NCBI RefSeq assembly: GCF_007990755.1
Contig: NZ_BJXA01000060.1
Span: forward strand, 1 to 55,090
DNA from: Nocardia ninae NBRC 108245
GTDB taxonomy: Bacteria; Actinomycetota; Actinomycetes; Mycobacteriales; Mycobacteriaceae
Direction: 5' to 3'
DNA length: 55,090 nucleotides
The notes beneath the pieces were generated by a model that was given only the letters and a program-made list of their open reading frames with translations, was not told the origin of the DNA and did no database searches. Within the stretch, counting starts at the first letter, position 1. Each line of letters starts with the position of its first letter. The translations under genes and the position numbers were made by a program. Below, piece by piece: positions 31,100-39,499 of the stretch.

Positions 31100-31444
31100 G
31101 TGATTTTCCCGACACCGTACGTCGTGCAGTCGCGTCGTTTCAGTGAGGGGCCGGAGAAGGACGCACGCGGAAATCTGATCAAGAAATGGGCTGCGCCGTT
31201 CGCTCAACCGGCCATTGCTTTCGGGCCACCGCAGTCAGCGGAGCCGAAACTTGCGGGACACGACCGCACTGTGGTCGAACTCGAATTGTTCGTACCATCC
31301 GGATTCGTTGCGGGGCACCAGGACAAACAGACCCTGCCGGACGGTTCTGTGTGGTCGGTGATCGGTCCGATCGAGGACTACACAAAAGGTCCGTGGGGAT
31401 TCGCGCCCGGTGGCGTGGTGAACCTGAAAAGAGTTGAGGGGTAG
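31100..31444 (+). CDS. Head closure (stopper) protein
   Basis: 114 residues, GTG 31100. Small beta barrel (TVVELELFVPSGFVAG ... DGSVWSVIGPIEDYTKG), typical of SPP1 gp16-like stoppers in actinophages. Position after the adaptor agrees. Confidence 0.75.
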   Translation: MIFPTPYVVQSRRFSEGPEKDARGNLIKKWAAPFAQPAIAFGPPQSAEPKLAGHDRTVVELELFVPSGFVAGHQDKQTLPDGSVWSVIGPIEDYTKGPWGFAPGGVVNLKRVEG

Positions 31445-31449
31445 GGGAT

Positions 31450-31623
31450 ATGAGCGTCCGTGTATTCACCGAAGAGGCAGGCAATTTCGACTTCCCGACC
31501 GGTGAGAGCGTCAGGACCGAACCGGAGTTCAACAACCTAGAAGTTGTCGACAGTGACGGGCGGATCGTGGGGGTGTACGCACGTTGGGTTGGCGCGTGGA
31601 TCGAGCACGACAGTGGCGGGTAA
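31450..31623 (+). CDS. Small neck-region protein
   Basis: 57 residues, ATG 31450 to TAA 31621-31623. Beta-rich and acidic (NNLEVVDSDGRIVGVYARWVGAWIE). Often seen as a separate small gene between stopper and HK97 gp10-like gene. Function unknown. Confidence 0.7.
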   Translation: MSVRVFTEEAGNFDFPTGESVRTEPEFNNLEVVDSDGRIVGVYARWVGAWIEHDSGG

Positions 31624-31882
31624 GCCGCGTATCCAGTGGCGCCCGAACGGACTGCACGAGCTGCGTGAAGCACCAGGACCGGTCAAGGATCTCGAAGCGC
31701 GCGGACGGCGGGTCCTGCGGGCCGCTGAGCGTTCCGGAGGCAAGTACGTGTTCCGGTCTGCGAAGGGTGAAAAGGCTCCCTCTGGACGACACCGTGTGTC
31801 CATCACGACGGCGGATTGGAAAGCGCGCCGGACCAACGCACGTAACCACACGCTGATACGGGCGGTGGACAGTGGCCGGTAA
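31613..31882 (+). CDS. HK97 gp10-like neck protein
   Basis: 89 residues from GTG 31613, overlapping the previous gene. Sequence LREAPGPVKDLEARGRRVLRAAE ... HRVSITTADWKARRTNARNHTLIRAVDSGR fits the actinophage minor neck/tail-completion family (basic, R-T-N-x-x-NHTLIRA). Confidence 0.75.
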   Translation: MAGKPRIQWRPNGLHELREAPGPVKDLEARGRRVLRAAERSGGKYVFRSAKGEKAPSGRHRVSITTADWKARRTNARNHTLIRAVDSGR

Positions 31883-32282
31883 CGCGCGCAAACCAGCCGT
31901 GAGCGTTGTAATCGCCTACCTGTCAGCGCATTTGGCGGTGCCGGTATTCGATCGTGTGCCGATGGACCGGCCGGAATCGTATGTGCTGGTCCGCCGCGTC
32001 GGTGGCGTGCGTATCAACGCCGTGACTGACGGTCCGTGGGTGTTGTGTGAGTGCGTGGCACCGGTCAGCGCGGAAACACTCGCGATGCGGGTAGCTGACC
32101 TGCTGGAGGCGGCGCCCGGTGAGTACGTGGCGTATCTGAATGACGACATGACCACGGCACAGGCATGGATTGCCAGTTACGCGGAGGTGGGCGCGCCAGC
32201 GCAGAACCCGGATGAGGATTTGCAGCCGGAATACGACCGGTGGACGCTGACAGCACAACTCGGCATTTCAAGCCATATTTAA
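31872..32282 (+). CDS. Tail terminator protein
   Basis: 136 residues, GTG 31872. Pattern ERP-like MDRPESYVLVRRVGG ... LAMRVADLLEA ... WTLTAQLGI is typical of actinophage tail terminators (lambda gpU role). Caps the tail tube. Confidence 0.8.
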   Translation: MAGNARKPAVSVVIAYLSAHLAVPVFDRVPMDRPESYVLVRRVGGVRINAVTDGPWVLCECVAPVSAETLAMRVADLLEAAPGEYVAYLNDDMTTAQAWIASYAEVGAPAQNPDEDLQPEYDRWTLTAQLGISSHI

Positions 32283-32296
32283 CCAGTAATTGTTTT

Positions 32297-32336
32297 CGAG
32301 GCTCCACCTGGGGAGGTACGGGGCCTCGGCTATTTC
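32297..32336 (+). terminator. Hairpin before the major tail gene
   Basis: CGAGGC (32297-32302) pairs with GCCTCG (32323-32328); an inner ACCT/AGGT stem is present and CTATTT follows. May be an attenuator that separates head and tail transcripts. Confidence 0.55.
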
Positions 32337-32348
32337 GAGGGGGGCTCA

Positions 32349-32948
32349 ATGCCAACTGATACCAGCAAGGTCTATACACCACAGCCGCCGAAGGTTCGCG
32401 GCGTTATCTATCGTGCGCCGCTCGGTACCACGGTGCCCACGGACGCGACTACGCCACTGCCCGCCGCGTACCTTGATCAGGGCGGCATTTCCGACGCGGG
32501 CATCGTGAATTCGCAGGCACGCGAAGTCACAAAGATCAAGGATTTCGGCGGTAAAACGATCGCGACTCCGCAGAACGACTACACGGAGACGCTGAAAATC
32601 GTGTTTGTCGAGTCGACCAATCTGAATACGCTCAAGTCCGTGTATGGCGACGACAACGTGGTTTTCACACCTGCTACCGCGACCAAGGGTGCAGTGATTC
32701 GCGTCGATCATAGTGCGGCTGCGCTGCCGGAAAGCGTGTGGATTACTGAGACCGTTCAGGGTAAGTCGATCAAGCGTCAGATTGTGCCGATCGGCAAGCC
32801 AATCACGGTCGGTGATGTCGTGCAGATCAACAACGACGTGGTCAAGTACGAAGTGACCATCGAGGCATACGAATTCTCGAACGGTACCGATTCGTTCTTT
32901 ATTCGTGAGTACCACGATGACGGCACGCCGAGCGGCGGCGGCGCGTAA
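32349..32948 (+). CDS. Major tail protein
   Basis: 199 residues. Phi-type tube protein: YLDQGGISDAGIVNSQAREVTKIKDFGGK ... ETLKIVFVEST ... YEVTIEAYEFSNG, common in actinophage major tail subunits. The Gly/Ser tail may be flexible. Confidence 0.88.
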   Translation: MPTDTSKVYTPQPPKVRGVIYRAPLGTTVPTDATTPLPAAYLDQGGISDAGIVNSQAREVTKIKDFGGKTIATPQNDYTETLKIVFVESTNLNTLKSVYGDDNVVFTPATATKGAVIRVDHSAAALPESVWITETVQGKSIKRQIVPIGKPITVGDVVQINNDVVKYEVTIEAYEFSNGTDSFFIREYHDDGTPSGGGA

Positions 32949-32981
32949 CTGATGCTCGCCCGGTAGTGATTTTCTCTGACC

Positions 32982-33017
32982 GGACCTCAATCCCTGCCGG
33001 GCGGGCATCTGAGGTCC
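32982..33017 (+). terminator. Stem-loop after the major tail gene
   Basis: GGACCTCA (32982-32989) pairs with TGAGGTCC (33010-33017); inner G/C-rich pairing. Phages often put an attenuator here so that the tail subunit is made in excess of tape measure and fibres. Confidence 0.65.
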
Positions 33018-33055
33018 ATTCACACACCTACACACATTTCTTGGAGGTTCGGTCA

Positions 33056-33379
33056 ATGTCTGACGTTTACACGGTCCCGAAGTCGCAGGGCGCGAAGCGC
33101 GAGAACCGTTTCTATTTCCGCGCGAAGGACGGCGGCAAGGTCTACAGCGTCCCGAAATTGCAATACCTGTCCGGCGACGGCAGCGACTACATCGAGCAGG
33201 CTATTGCTGACGAGGTGGATGAAATCCGCATGACCCGGCGCCTTCTGATCGTGGAGTGCCCCGCCGCTGAACAAGATATTCGCCGCATGGCTGGCGATCA
33301 GATTGCGGACCTGTCGGTTGCGTGGGCTGAAAAGAGCACGGTCGACATGGGGGAATCGGACGGCTCCGACGACTCTTAA
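33056..33379 (+). CDS. Tail assembly chaperone (gpG-like)
   Basis: 107 residues from ATG 33056 (TTGGAGG upstream). Acidic; KLQYLSGDGSDYIEQAIADE ... CPAAEQDIRRMAGDQIADLSVAWAEKS. Lies between the major tail and tape measure genes. It has a candidate slippery run GGGGG near its end that would allow a -1 frameshift into the next frame. Confidence 0.85.
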   Translation: MSDVYTVPKSQGAKRENRFYFRAKDGGKVYSVPKLQYLSGDGSDYIEQAIADEVDEIRMTRRLLIVECPAAEQDIRRMAGDQIADLSVAWAEKSTVDMGESDGSDDS

Positions 33380-33771
33380 GAGAGTATTCGGGGCCGATTG
33401 AGGCCGAGTTGCTGTATCGGGGATACCACGTGTCCGATATCGGCACAGATCGCTTGGATTGGCACGAATTCGGGGTGTTCGTCGCACAACTCCCACCGGT
33501 CAAGGAATCGCCCCTATACCGAGCGCGGTACCCCCGATCGTGGCATTGGACCTCTGACATGGAACTGCTCGCGCTCATCCTGTACGCCGTGCAGGGCGCG
33601 AACTGGCAGCGGTCCGGGGGTAAGGGCGAACAACCGGAATTGATCACACGCCCGGCAGAAGACGCAGAGTCGCCGGTCGAACCAGTGGACGAAGAAGCCG
33701 GGTACGAGCTGCACGAAATTCGAGAAGTGATCGCGCGTCGACAGGCGGAAATCAACGCGCTCAGGGGGTGA
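33056..33771 (+). CDS. Frameshifted tail assembly chaperone (gpGT-like)
   Basis: The downstream frame (open from before 33376 to 33771) is -1 relative to gpG and lacks its own good start. A slip on ATG-GGG-GAA (GGGGG, 33349-33353) would read GIGRLRRLLREYSGPIEAELLYRGYHVSDIG, then WHWTSDMELLALILYAVQGANWQRSGG. The segment YSGPIEAELLYRGYHV is typical of the T part. Total about 238 residues. The slip site is inferred. Confidence 0.75.
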
Positions 33772-33777
33772 TCGGGC

Positions 33778-36700
33778 ATGGCTGTTGGGACGGGGCGCGG
33801 CGTCGAGCTGGCGACTGCGTATGTGTCGCTTGTGTTGGCGACGGACAAGATTCCGGGGCAACTGGACAAGTCGCTGGCGTACGCGCCGATCGCTGCTGAA
33901 CGCGCGGGCCGGACCGCTGGCTCACGGCTCGCTGCCGGTATCGGTGCGACGCTGCGGGTTGGTGCGCGAACTGCCGGGCTCGCAGCTGGGTTGGTGATCG
34001 GTTCGGCGCTCAGTCAGGGCATGCGCCGGTTGACTGCGATCGATGACGCTAAGGGCAAGCTGGCTGGACTCGGCCACGACGCGGCCGGTGTCGCGACGAT
34101 CATGGAGTCTGCGCTTGCGTCGGTGCGCGGCACCGCTTTTGGGCTCGGTGATGCCGCGACGATCGCGGCTAGCGCTGTGGCAGCCGGGGTGAAACCTGGT
34201 GAGGCACTGACGAAGTACCTCCGATTGACTGCCGACGCGGCAACGATCGCTGGTACGTCGTTGGGTGACATGGGCAGCATCCTGAACAAGGTCACGACAT
34301 CGGGACGGGCGTACACCGATGATCTGAACCAGCTGAGTGACCGTGGTCTCCCGATCTTTCAGTGGCTCCAAAAGGAATACGGCAAATCTGCTGACGGACT
34401 GGCGAAAATGGTCCAGACCGGCAAGGTTGATGCCGCGACCTTCCGCAAGGTCATTGAAGAGAACATCGGCGGTGCGGCGCTGCAATCGGGTAAGACCCTG
34501 CGCGGTGCTTGGGCGAATACCCAAGCGGCACTTGGCCGAGTCGGCGAAGGGGCGCTAACACCGTTCCTGCCGATGATGAAAGACGGGCTCAAGAAGGCAA
34601 CCGAATGGGCCGACGCTATCGCACCGAAAGTCAAAGCTGGTGCAACCGCAATCGCCAGCGGGCTTACCGAAATGGGGCGCGCGTTCCAATCCTCGGGTGC
34701 CTCTGTCGAGGGACCGATCAGCAATTGGGAACGCGCTGGCGTTCGTGCTCGCAAGGTCGCTGACGGCATCTCCGGAATCTGGTCTATCCTGCGTGGCGGA
34801 CAGTACCGGGGCGCGGATAGCACCTTTGGGTTGCAAGAGGATTCGGGCGTGGTCCGGTTCCTGTTCCGTGTCCGAGAGTCTGCTATTGCGCTGTGGGCCG
34901 CGTTGAAAAATCCAGCGGCGGACAAGTTCCGTGAGTTCTGGCATACGTTGAGCGGTTCGGGCAGCAAGGCAGCAGACGGAATGCGCAGCGCTCAGAGCGC
35001 GGGTGAAGGTCTGCAATCGGCTCTGGGGAAGTTGGCGAGCGCGGGCCGTGACATCGGTACATCGCTGCTGGGTTTGACCGGCGACACGGGCACGGTGGTA
35101 GCTACTGGAATTCGGCTCGTTGGCTCGGCTATGGGGTATCTCGCTGAGCACACCACGTTGGCAGCCGGTGCAATGGTGGCCTACGGGGCAGCGATAGTCG
35201 CACAGAAAGTCGTGCACACGGCATTCGAGGCGTCGCGCATTGTGCAGACCGCGTTGACTCCGGCTGACATCGCGTCGCGGTGGGCTCTGACGCGGGCAAT
35301 CATCACTCAAACGGCGGTGATGCGCGCTCATATTGTGGCGCTCGGCGGTGAGATTCCGGTCCAGCAAGCCAGCATCCGGCAACGGTTCGCGGCGGCCGTG
35401 GCGTCGGCTCGGGTTGCGGTGTCGGTGCGTGCGGCCACCAGTGCGCTCGCACACTTCGCGATGGCGCAACGCGCTGCTGCGGCATCCTCGGGCCTGCTGG
35501 TCGGCGGACTGCAACGGACTGCGGCGGGCGCGGCAATGCTGGGTGCGCGCGTGCAAGCCACGGGCGCAGTTGCTCTGGCGCGGTTGAGGGCTGCGGGCAG
35601 CTCGGCAATGTCGCTGTTCGGCGGCCCGTGGGGGTTGGCGCTGGCTGCGGGTGCGGCTGCGGTCATCAAGTTCAGTGGCGATATCCGTGACCATGAGAAC
35701 CGCGTCCGCGCCATGAACGAGGCATGGAAATCGGTTGCGGCGTCGCGCAATGAGATGGGCGATATTCTCGGTCTCTCGCAAGGCGAAATCAACGATGACG
35801 CGTTGGGCAATATCACCCAGCAAGTCAGGGATTTGAACTCTGCGATCGAGTCGAGCGCGGGCAACAAGACTGCGTGGCATGAGTGGCGCGCTCTGACGCA
35901 AGCACCGTGGAACGACAACATCAGCAAAGAGAACAACATTGCTGACCAGTACGCAGAGGCTAAGAAGGCGCTCGAAGAACTGGGAATGTCGGATCGTAAA
36001 GTGGCAGAAGCACTGTCGAACGATGGTGCATGGGCTGACCTTGACGCGAAACTGCGCGGAATGGGCGACGGTGGCGCGTTCGCCGCCAAGAATCTTGCGT
36101 GGTTGCGAGACAACGTCCAGAAGGCACAGCAGGTTGCCGCCAATACGACGCGTGGATTCGTGCCGCTGTCGCAGGCGGTAAAGACCCTGTCGGACGAATC
36201 CGCGTCCGCATCTGACCGGTTGTCGGCCATGAAAACGGCGCTAGATGTGCTGACCGGCAAGCCGATTGCGTTGGCAGATGCCACACAACGGTTGAACGAA
36301 AAGCTTCGCGAGTTCAAGTCTGCGGCATCGGAAACGTGGGACTCGAAAGATGGTTTCGGTGAGTCGCTGATCAACCGGGACGGCTCGGTCAATACCGAGC
36401 TGGAGAACGGCGCACGCCTGCGCACGATGCTGCTCGATTTGAAGGCTGCGGCCCTCGATGTGGGCACCGCTGGCGGCGATTTGGCGCCGGTATTCGCGCG
36501 TAACGATCAAGCGCTGACCGAGCTGGCGCCGAAACTGGGCCTGACGGTTGAGCAATTGCGTGCCATGGCTGCGGAAGCCGGGTACATCCCGGACAAGATC
36601 GAGATTCTTGCGTCGTTGCCGGGCGCGCGGGACACCACGCAACAGCTGACGACAATCGCTGCGCTGCTGGACAAGAACCGTGCCGGTGTCGAGGTACCGG

Positions 36701-38556
36701 TTAGCGCGTACACACAGGACGCGATCACGGCTCTAGAGGCAGCCGGGGCGACGGTCAACAAGCTGACCGACAAGCCAGGCATCATGCGTATCGAGGCCCC
36801 GACAGATGAAGTGCTGCGCAAGCTCAATGAACTTGTGCGGCTGCGGATTCCGGATAAGAAGTTTCTTGTCACTGCGGCGTTCGAGGACGCCAAGGCGCGT
36901 GAAGCGTACTTCGGGAACACGAATGTGCAAGGGCCGGTGCCTGTTCCGCGCCGGGCTATGGGTGGTGGCATCTTCGGTGCTGGCGGCCCTACGTCGGATT
37001 CGATTCCGGCGCTGCTGTCCAACAACGAACACGTGTGGACCTCCAACGAGGTGGACGCGGTCGGCGGACACGGTGCGATGTACCGGATTCGGCAGATGGC
37101 GCGATCGGGCATGCTGCGCTTCGCTGAGGGTGGCGCTGTCCTGCCACGGGGCATCAAGGACGCGTTGAAGTCGGCGCGTGGGGTGAACGGCAACGAATAT
37201 GTCTGGGGCGGTACAGGTCCCACCGGATTCGATTGCAGCGGGTTCATCGGCTGGCTTCAACAAATCGCTATGGGCATCGTCGGTTCAACCAAACGTCTCT
37301 ATGACACGCTGGCGGTGCTTGCTGGCAACGGTGCGGGCCTAGAGCCTGGTGCGGGTCCTGCGGGCACCCTGTTCCGGGTTGGCGTCAACACGGACCATAT
37401 GGCGGGCACTATCGACGGTCACAAGGTCGAGGCGGGCGGTAACCGGGGCACGGTCGGAATCGACGGCGACAAGGCCGGGTACAACGATCCTCAGTTCACC
37501 AACGTATTTCATCTTCCGAACAAGCTGATTGCCGGATACAAGGCAGGCAAGCGCAAGGGGGATGAGAAGGAGTGGACCGAAAAAGATGAACTCGACCTCG
37601 AGCAACAGCGGCTCGACCTACAGGACGCGATAGAGGACCGAGACAAGGTCTATGCCGACGAGGAGAAGACTCCGAACGAGCGCAAACGCGCTGAAAACAG
37701 AGTGCGCCGGGCCGAACTCGATTTGAAAGACAAGGAAAAAGAGAAGGCGGATGCGACCGGGGAAAAGGTTGGTGATCTGCCGTCCGAAGCGCCTCCGTTG
37801 GCGAAAGCGTACAGCGAACGTGAACTCAACCTCATCGATAAGGATGCTGCGGTCGAGGACGCGAAAGAACGTCGCGACGAGGTGTACGCGGATGAGGACG
37901 CGACCGAGCTAGACCGGTTGAAGGCGGACGCGGAATATCAGCGGGCGTTGATGGAGCGGCAGAAAGCGACCACCGGCAAGGATGAGACCGCAAAGGGCTT
38001 GAAGGGTACCTTGCGGGACGCGGTCACCAATTTCGCGGGCATCGCGTTCGACGCGGTCACGGAGCAACTTCCGGAACCGATCAGTCAATCGCGTTGGCTG
38101 ACAACCGATTGGGGCTCGCTGGTACCGGACAAGGAATCCGGCGCCAGCGATGACGCGCAAGCCGCGCTGGCGGGTGCCGGGTCGTTCACCGATGACGACT
38201 TGTCGGGGCAACTCGGCTACACGCCGAAACCCGGTGGTGTGATCCCTGATTGGGTCGCGCAAATGTGGAAGATGTTCCCGAAGGTGGGTATTCACGATTC
38301 GGGCGGTTGGTTGAAGCCGGGCGAAATGGCGTTGAACCTGTCGAACAAGCCGGAGCCGATTTTCAACTCTCCGGCGCAGTTGCAGCAGTTCGCGGGCGGA
38401 TTGCAACCCATGCAGCAATCGGGCATCTCGCTCGATGACTTGGCGCGTGTGCTCGGAGACCGGCCGAACATCACGTTCAACGGCTACGACATGCAACGCG
38501 CTATGCGGGAGATGCGAGCCGAACAGCAACGCTCGACGGCCGGATACCGGCGATAA
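33778..38556 (+). CDS. Tape measure protein with NlpC/P60-like peptidase domain
   Basis: 1592 residues. N-terminus typical of actinophage tape measures (GVELATAYVSLVLATDKIPGQLDKSL; the TGS-type domain 80-240 has SAVAAGVKPGEALTKYLRLTADAA). Hydrophobic stretches lie near 450-480 and 610-640. An NlpC/P60-type module follows: YVWGGTGPTGFDCSGF with Cys1153, and DHMAGTIDGHKVEAGG with His1207. A charged coiled coil occupies about 1270-1420. It measures tail length and, with the peptidase, probably opens the cell wall during DNA entry. Confidence 0.95.
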   Translation: MAVGTGRGVELATAYVSLVLATDKIPGQLDKSLAYAPIAAERAGRTAGSRLAAGIGATLRVGARTAGLAAGLVIGSALSQGMRRLTAIDDAKGKLAGLGHDAAGVATIMESALASVRGTAFGLGDAATIAASAVAAGVKPGEALTKYLRLTADAATIAGTSLGDMGSILNKVTTSGRAYTDDLNQLSDRGLPIFQWLQKEYGKSADGLAKMVQTGKVDAATFRKVIEENIGGAALQSGKTLRGAWANTQAALGRVGEGALTPFLPMMKDGLKKATEWADAIAPKVKAGATAIASGLTEMGRAFQSSGASVEGPISNWERAGVRARKVADGISGIWSILRGGQYRGADSTFGLQEDSGVVRFLFRVRESAIALWAALKNPAADKFREFWHTLSGSGSKAADGMRSAQSAGEGLQSALGKLASAGRDIGTSLLGLTGDTGTVVATGIRLVGSAMGYLAEHTTLAAGAMVAYGAAIVAQKVVHTAFEASRIVQTALTPADIASRWALTRAIITQTAVMRAHIVALGGEIPVQQASIRQRFAAAVASARVAVSVRAATSALAHFAMAQRAAAASSGLLVGGLQRTAAGAAMLGARVQATGAVALARLRAAGSSAMSLFGGPWGLALAAGAAAVIKFSGDIRDHENRVRAMNEAWKSVAASRNEMGDILGLSQGEINDDALGNITQQVRDLNSAIESSAGNKTAWHEWRALTQAPWNDNISKENNIADQYAEAKKALEELGMSDRKVAEALSNDGAWADLDAKLRGMGDGGAFAAKNLAWLRDNVQKAQQVAANTTRGFVPLSQAVKTLSDESASASDRLSAMKTALDVLTGKPIALADATQRLNEKLREFKSAASETWDSKDGFGESLINRDGSVNTELENGARLRTMLLDLKAAALDVGTAGGDLAPVFARNDQALTELAPKLGLTVEQLRAMAAEAGYIPDKIEILASLPGARDTTQQLTTIAALLDKNRAGVEVPVSAYTQDAITALEAAGATVNKLTDKPGIMRIEAPTDEVLRKLNELVRLRIPDKKFLVTAAFEDAKAREAYFGNTNVQGPVPVPRRAMGGGIFGAGGPTSDSIPALLSNNEHVWTSNEVDAVGGHGAMYRIRQMARSGMLRFAEGGAVLPRGIKDALKSARGVNGNEYVWGGTGPTGFDCSGFIGWLQQIAMGIVGSTKRLYDTLAVLAGNGAGLEPGAGPAGTLFRVGVNTDHMAGTIDGHKVEAGGNRGTVGIDGDKAGYNDPQFTNVFHLPNKLIAGYKAGKRKGDEKEWTEKDELDLEQQRLDLQDAIEDRDKVYADEEKTPNERKRAENRVRRAELDLKDKEKEKADATGEKVGDLPSEAPPLAKAYSERELNLIDKDAAVEDAKERRDEVYADEDATELDRLKADAEYQRALMERQKATTGKDETAKGLKGTLRDAVTNFAGIAFDAVTEQLPEPISQSRWLTTDWGSLVPDKESGASDDAQAALAGAGSFTDDDLSGQLGYTPKPGGVIPDWVAQMWKMFPKVGIHDSGGWLKPGEMALNLSNKPEPIFNSPAQLQQFAGGLQPMQQSGISLDDLARVLGDRPNITFNGYDMQRAMREMRAEQQRSTAGYRR

Positions 38557-38574
38557 ACCAACCGGGGGGTTGAT

Positions 38575-39474
38575 GTGGGTTTGACGGTGGAGTTGGAGAC
38601 GTGGCGGGGTGACTGGTTCACCCTCTACGGGCCGGGCCAGGGCGATCGGGGGGTAACCCTTGGGATTGGCCCGGAAGGTCTCTTGAATGATGAGACATGG
38701 GAATCGCGGTGGAACAAGTACGCGAACCAGATCGGTGCGACGTTCGGCGGAATCGTCATTGATGAGAAAGACGTCAAGCTCGGCGTTGAAGTTTTGGCGA
38801 CGCCGGATGCGACCCTTGGGGAGAACTTCAAGGGCTGGAAACGCGCGTGGTCGCGGACTGCTGACTCTCGGTTGTGGCTCGAAACTCCGGACGGGGCGCG
38901 CGGATATCTGCCGTTGCGCCCCCGAAGGACGGCCGGATTCAACCCGGAGACAGACCCGTTCGTTCGTCAACACGGGCACGTCGACACGTTCTTGGTGGCG
39001 GGTGACCCCCGGTGGCGGCAACCGGACACCACACAGAAATGGGTGTCGACAGTCGATACCACCGATGGGTCTTGGACCTTCCATGAGTTCACCGTGGACA
39101 ACCCCTGTGACTATGACCTGTGGCCGCAATACACGCTGCAAGCCTATCCGGGGGTCAAGTACCGGATCGCGGACTATTCGCGCGGGAACAACAAAGAACG
39201 GCGCGCGGTCGAGGATGCGACGCGGGTGATTCAGATGCCCGCGCTGATCGCGGGCGAACATGTGCGCGTCGACACCGACCAGGAAGCCGAGCAGGTTGTT
39301 TCCTCGCTCGACACGCAAATCTATCAGCGGATGAAGGGTGTTCGTTTCCTGTATCCGATCCAAGCGGACACCTATAAGCAAAAGATCGTTGTCGGTGTTT
39401 CCGGCGCGCCTGCGGGAGTCGGTGTTCAGCTGCGCTGTAGGCGCTATTGGTCGAGTCCGCTAGCCATGGTGTAG
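38575..39474 (+). CDS. Distal tail protein (Dit-like)
   Basis: 299 residues, GTG 38575 behind GGGGGG. Features LETWRGDWFTLYGPGQGDRGVTLG, VLATPDATLGENFKGWKRAWS and WPQYTLQAYPGVKYRIADYS match the first minor tail protein after the tape measure in actinophages. Forms the hub connecting tube and baseplate. Confidence 0.85.
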   Translation: MGLTVELETWRGDWFTLYGPGQGDRGVTLGIGPEGLLNDETWESRWNKYANQIGATFGGIVIDEKDVKLGVEVLATPDATLGENFKGWKRAWSRTADSRLWLETPDGARGYLPLRPRRTAGFNPETDPFVRQHGHVDTFLVAGDPRWRQPDTTQKWVSTVDTTDGSWTFHEFTVDNPCDYDLWPQYTLQAYPGVKYRIADYSRGNNKERRAVEDATRVIQMPALIAGEHVRVDTDQEAEQVVSSLDTQIYQRMKGVRFLYPIQADTYKQKIVVGVSGAPAGVGVQLRCRRYWSSPLAMV

Positions 39475-39499
39475 GCGGATGTGCGGGGGGTGAACGACT

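Noticed and set aside
34555-35901. 448-aa minus-strand frame inside the tape measure
   Set aside because: Arg/Gln-rich composition typical of antisense shadows; the sense frame is a certain tape measure.
37909-39381. 490-aa minus-strand frame over the tape measure end and Dit gene
   Set aside because: Arg/Leu-rich shadow across two well-supported genes.
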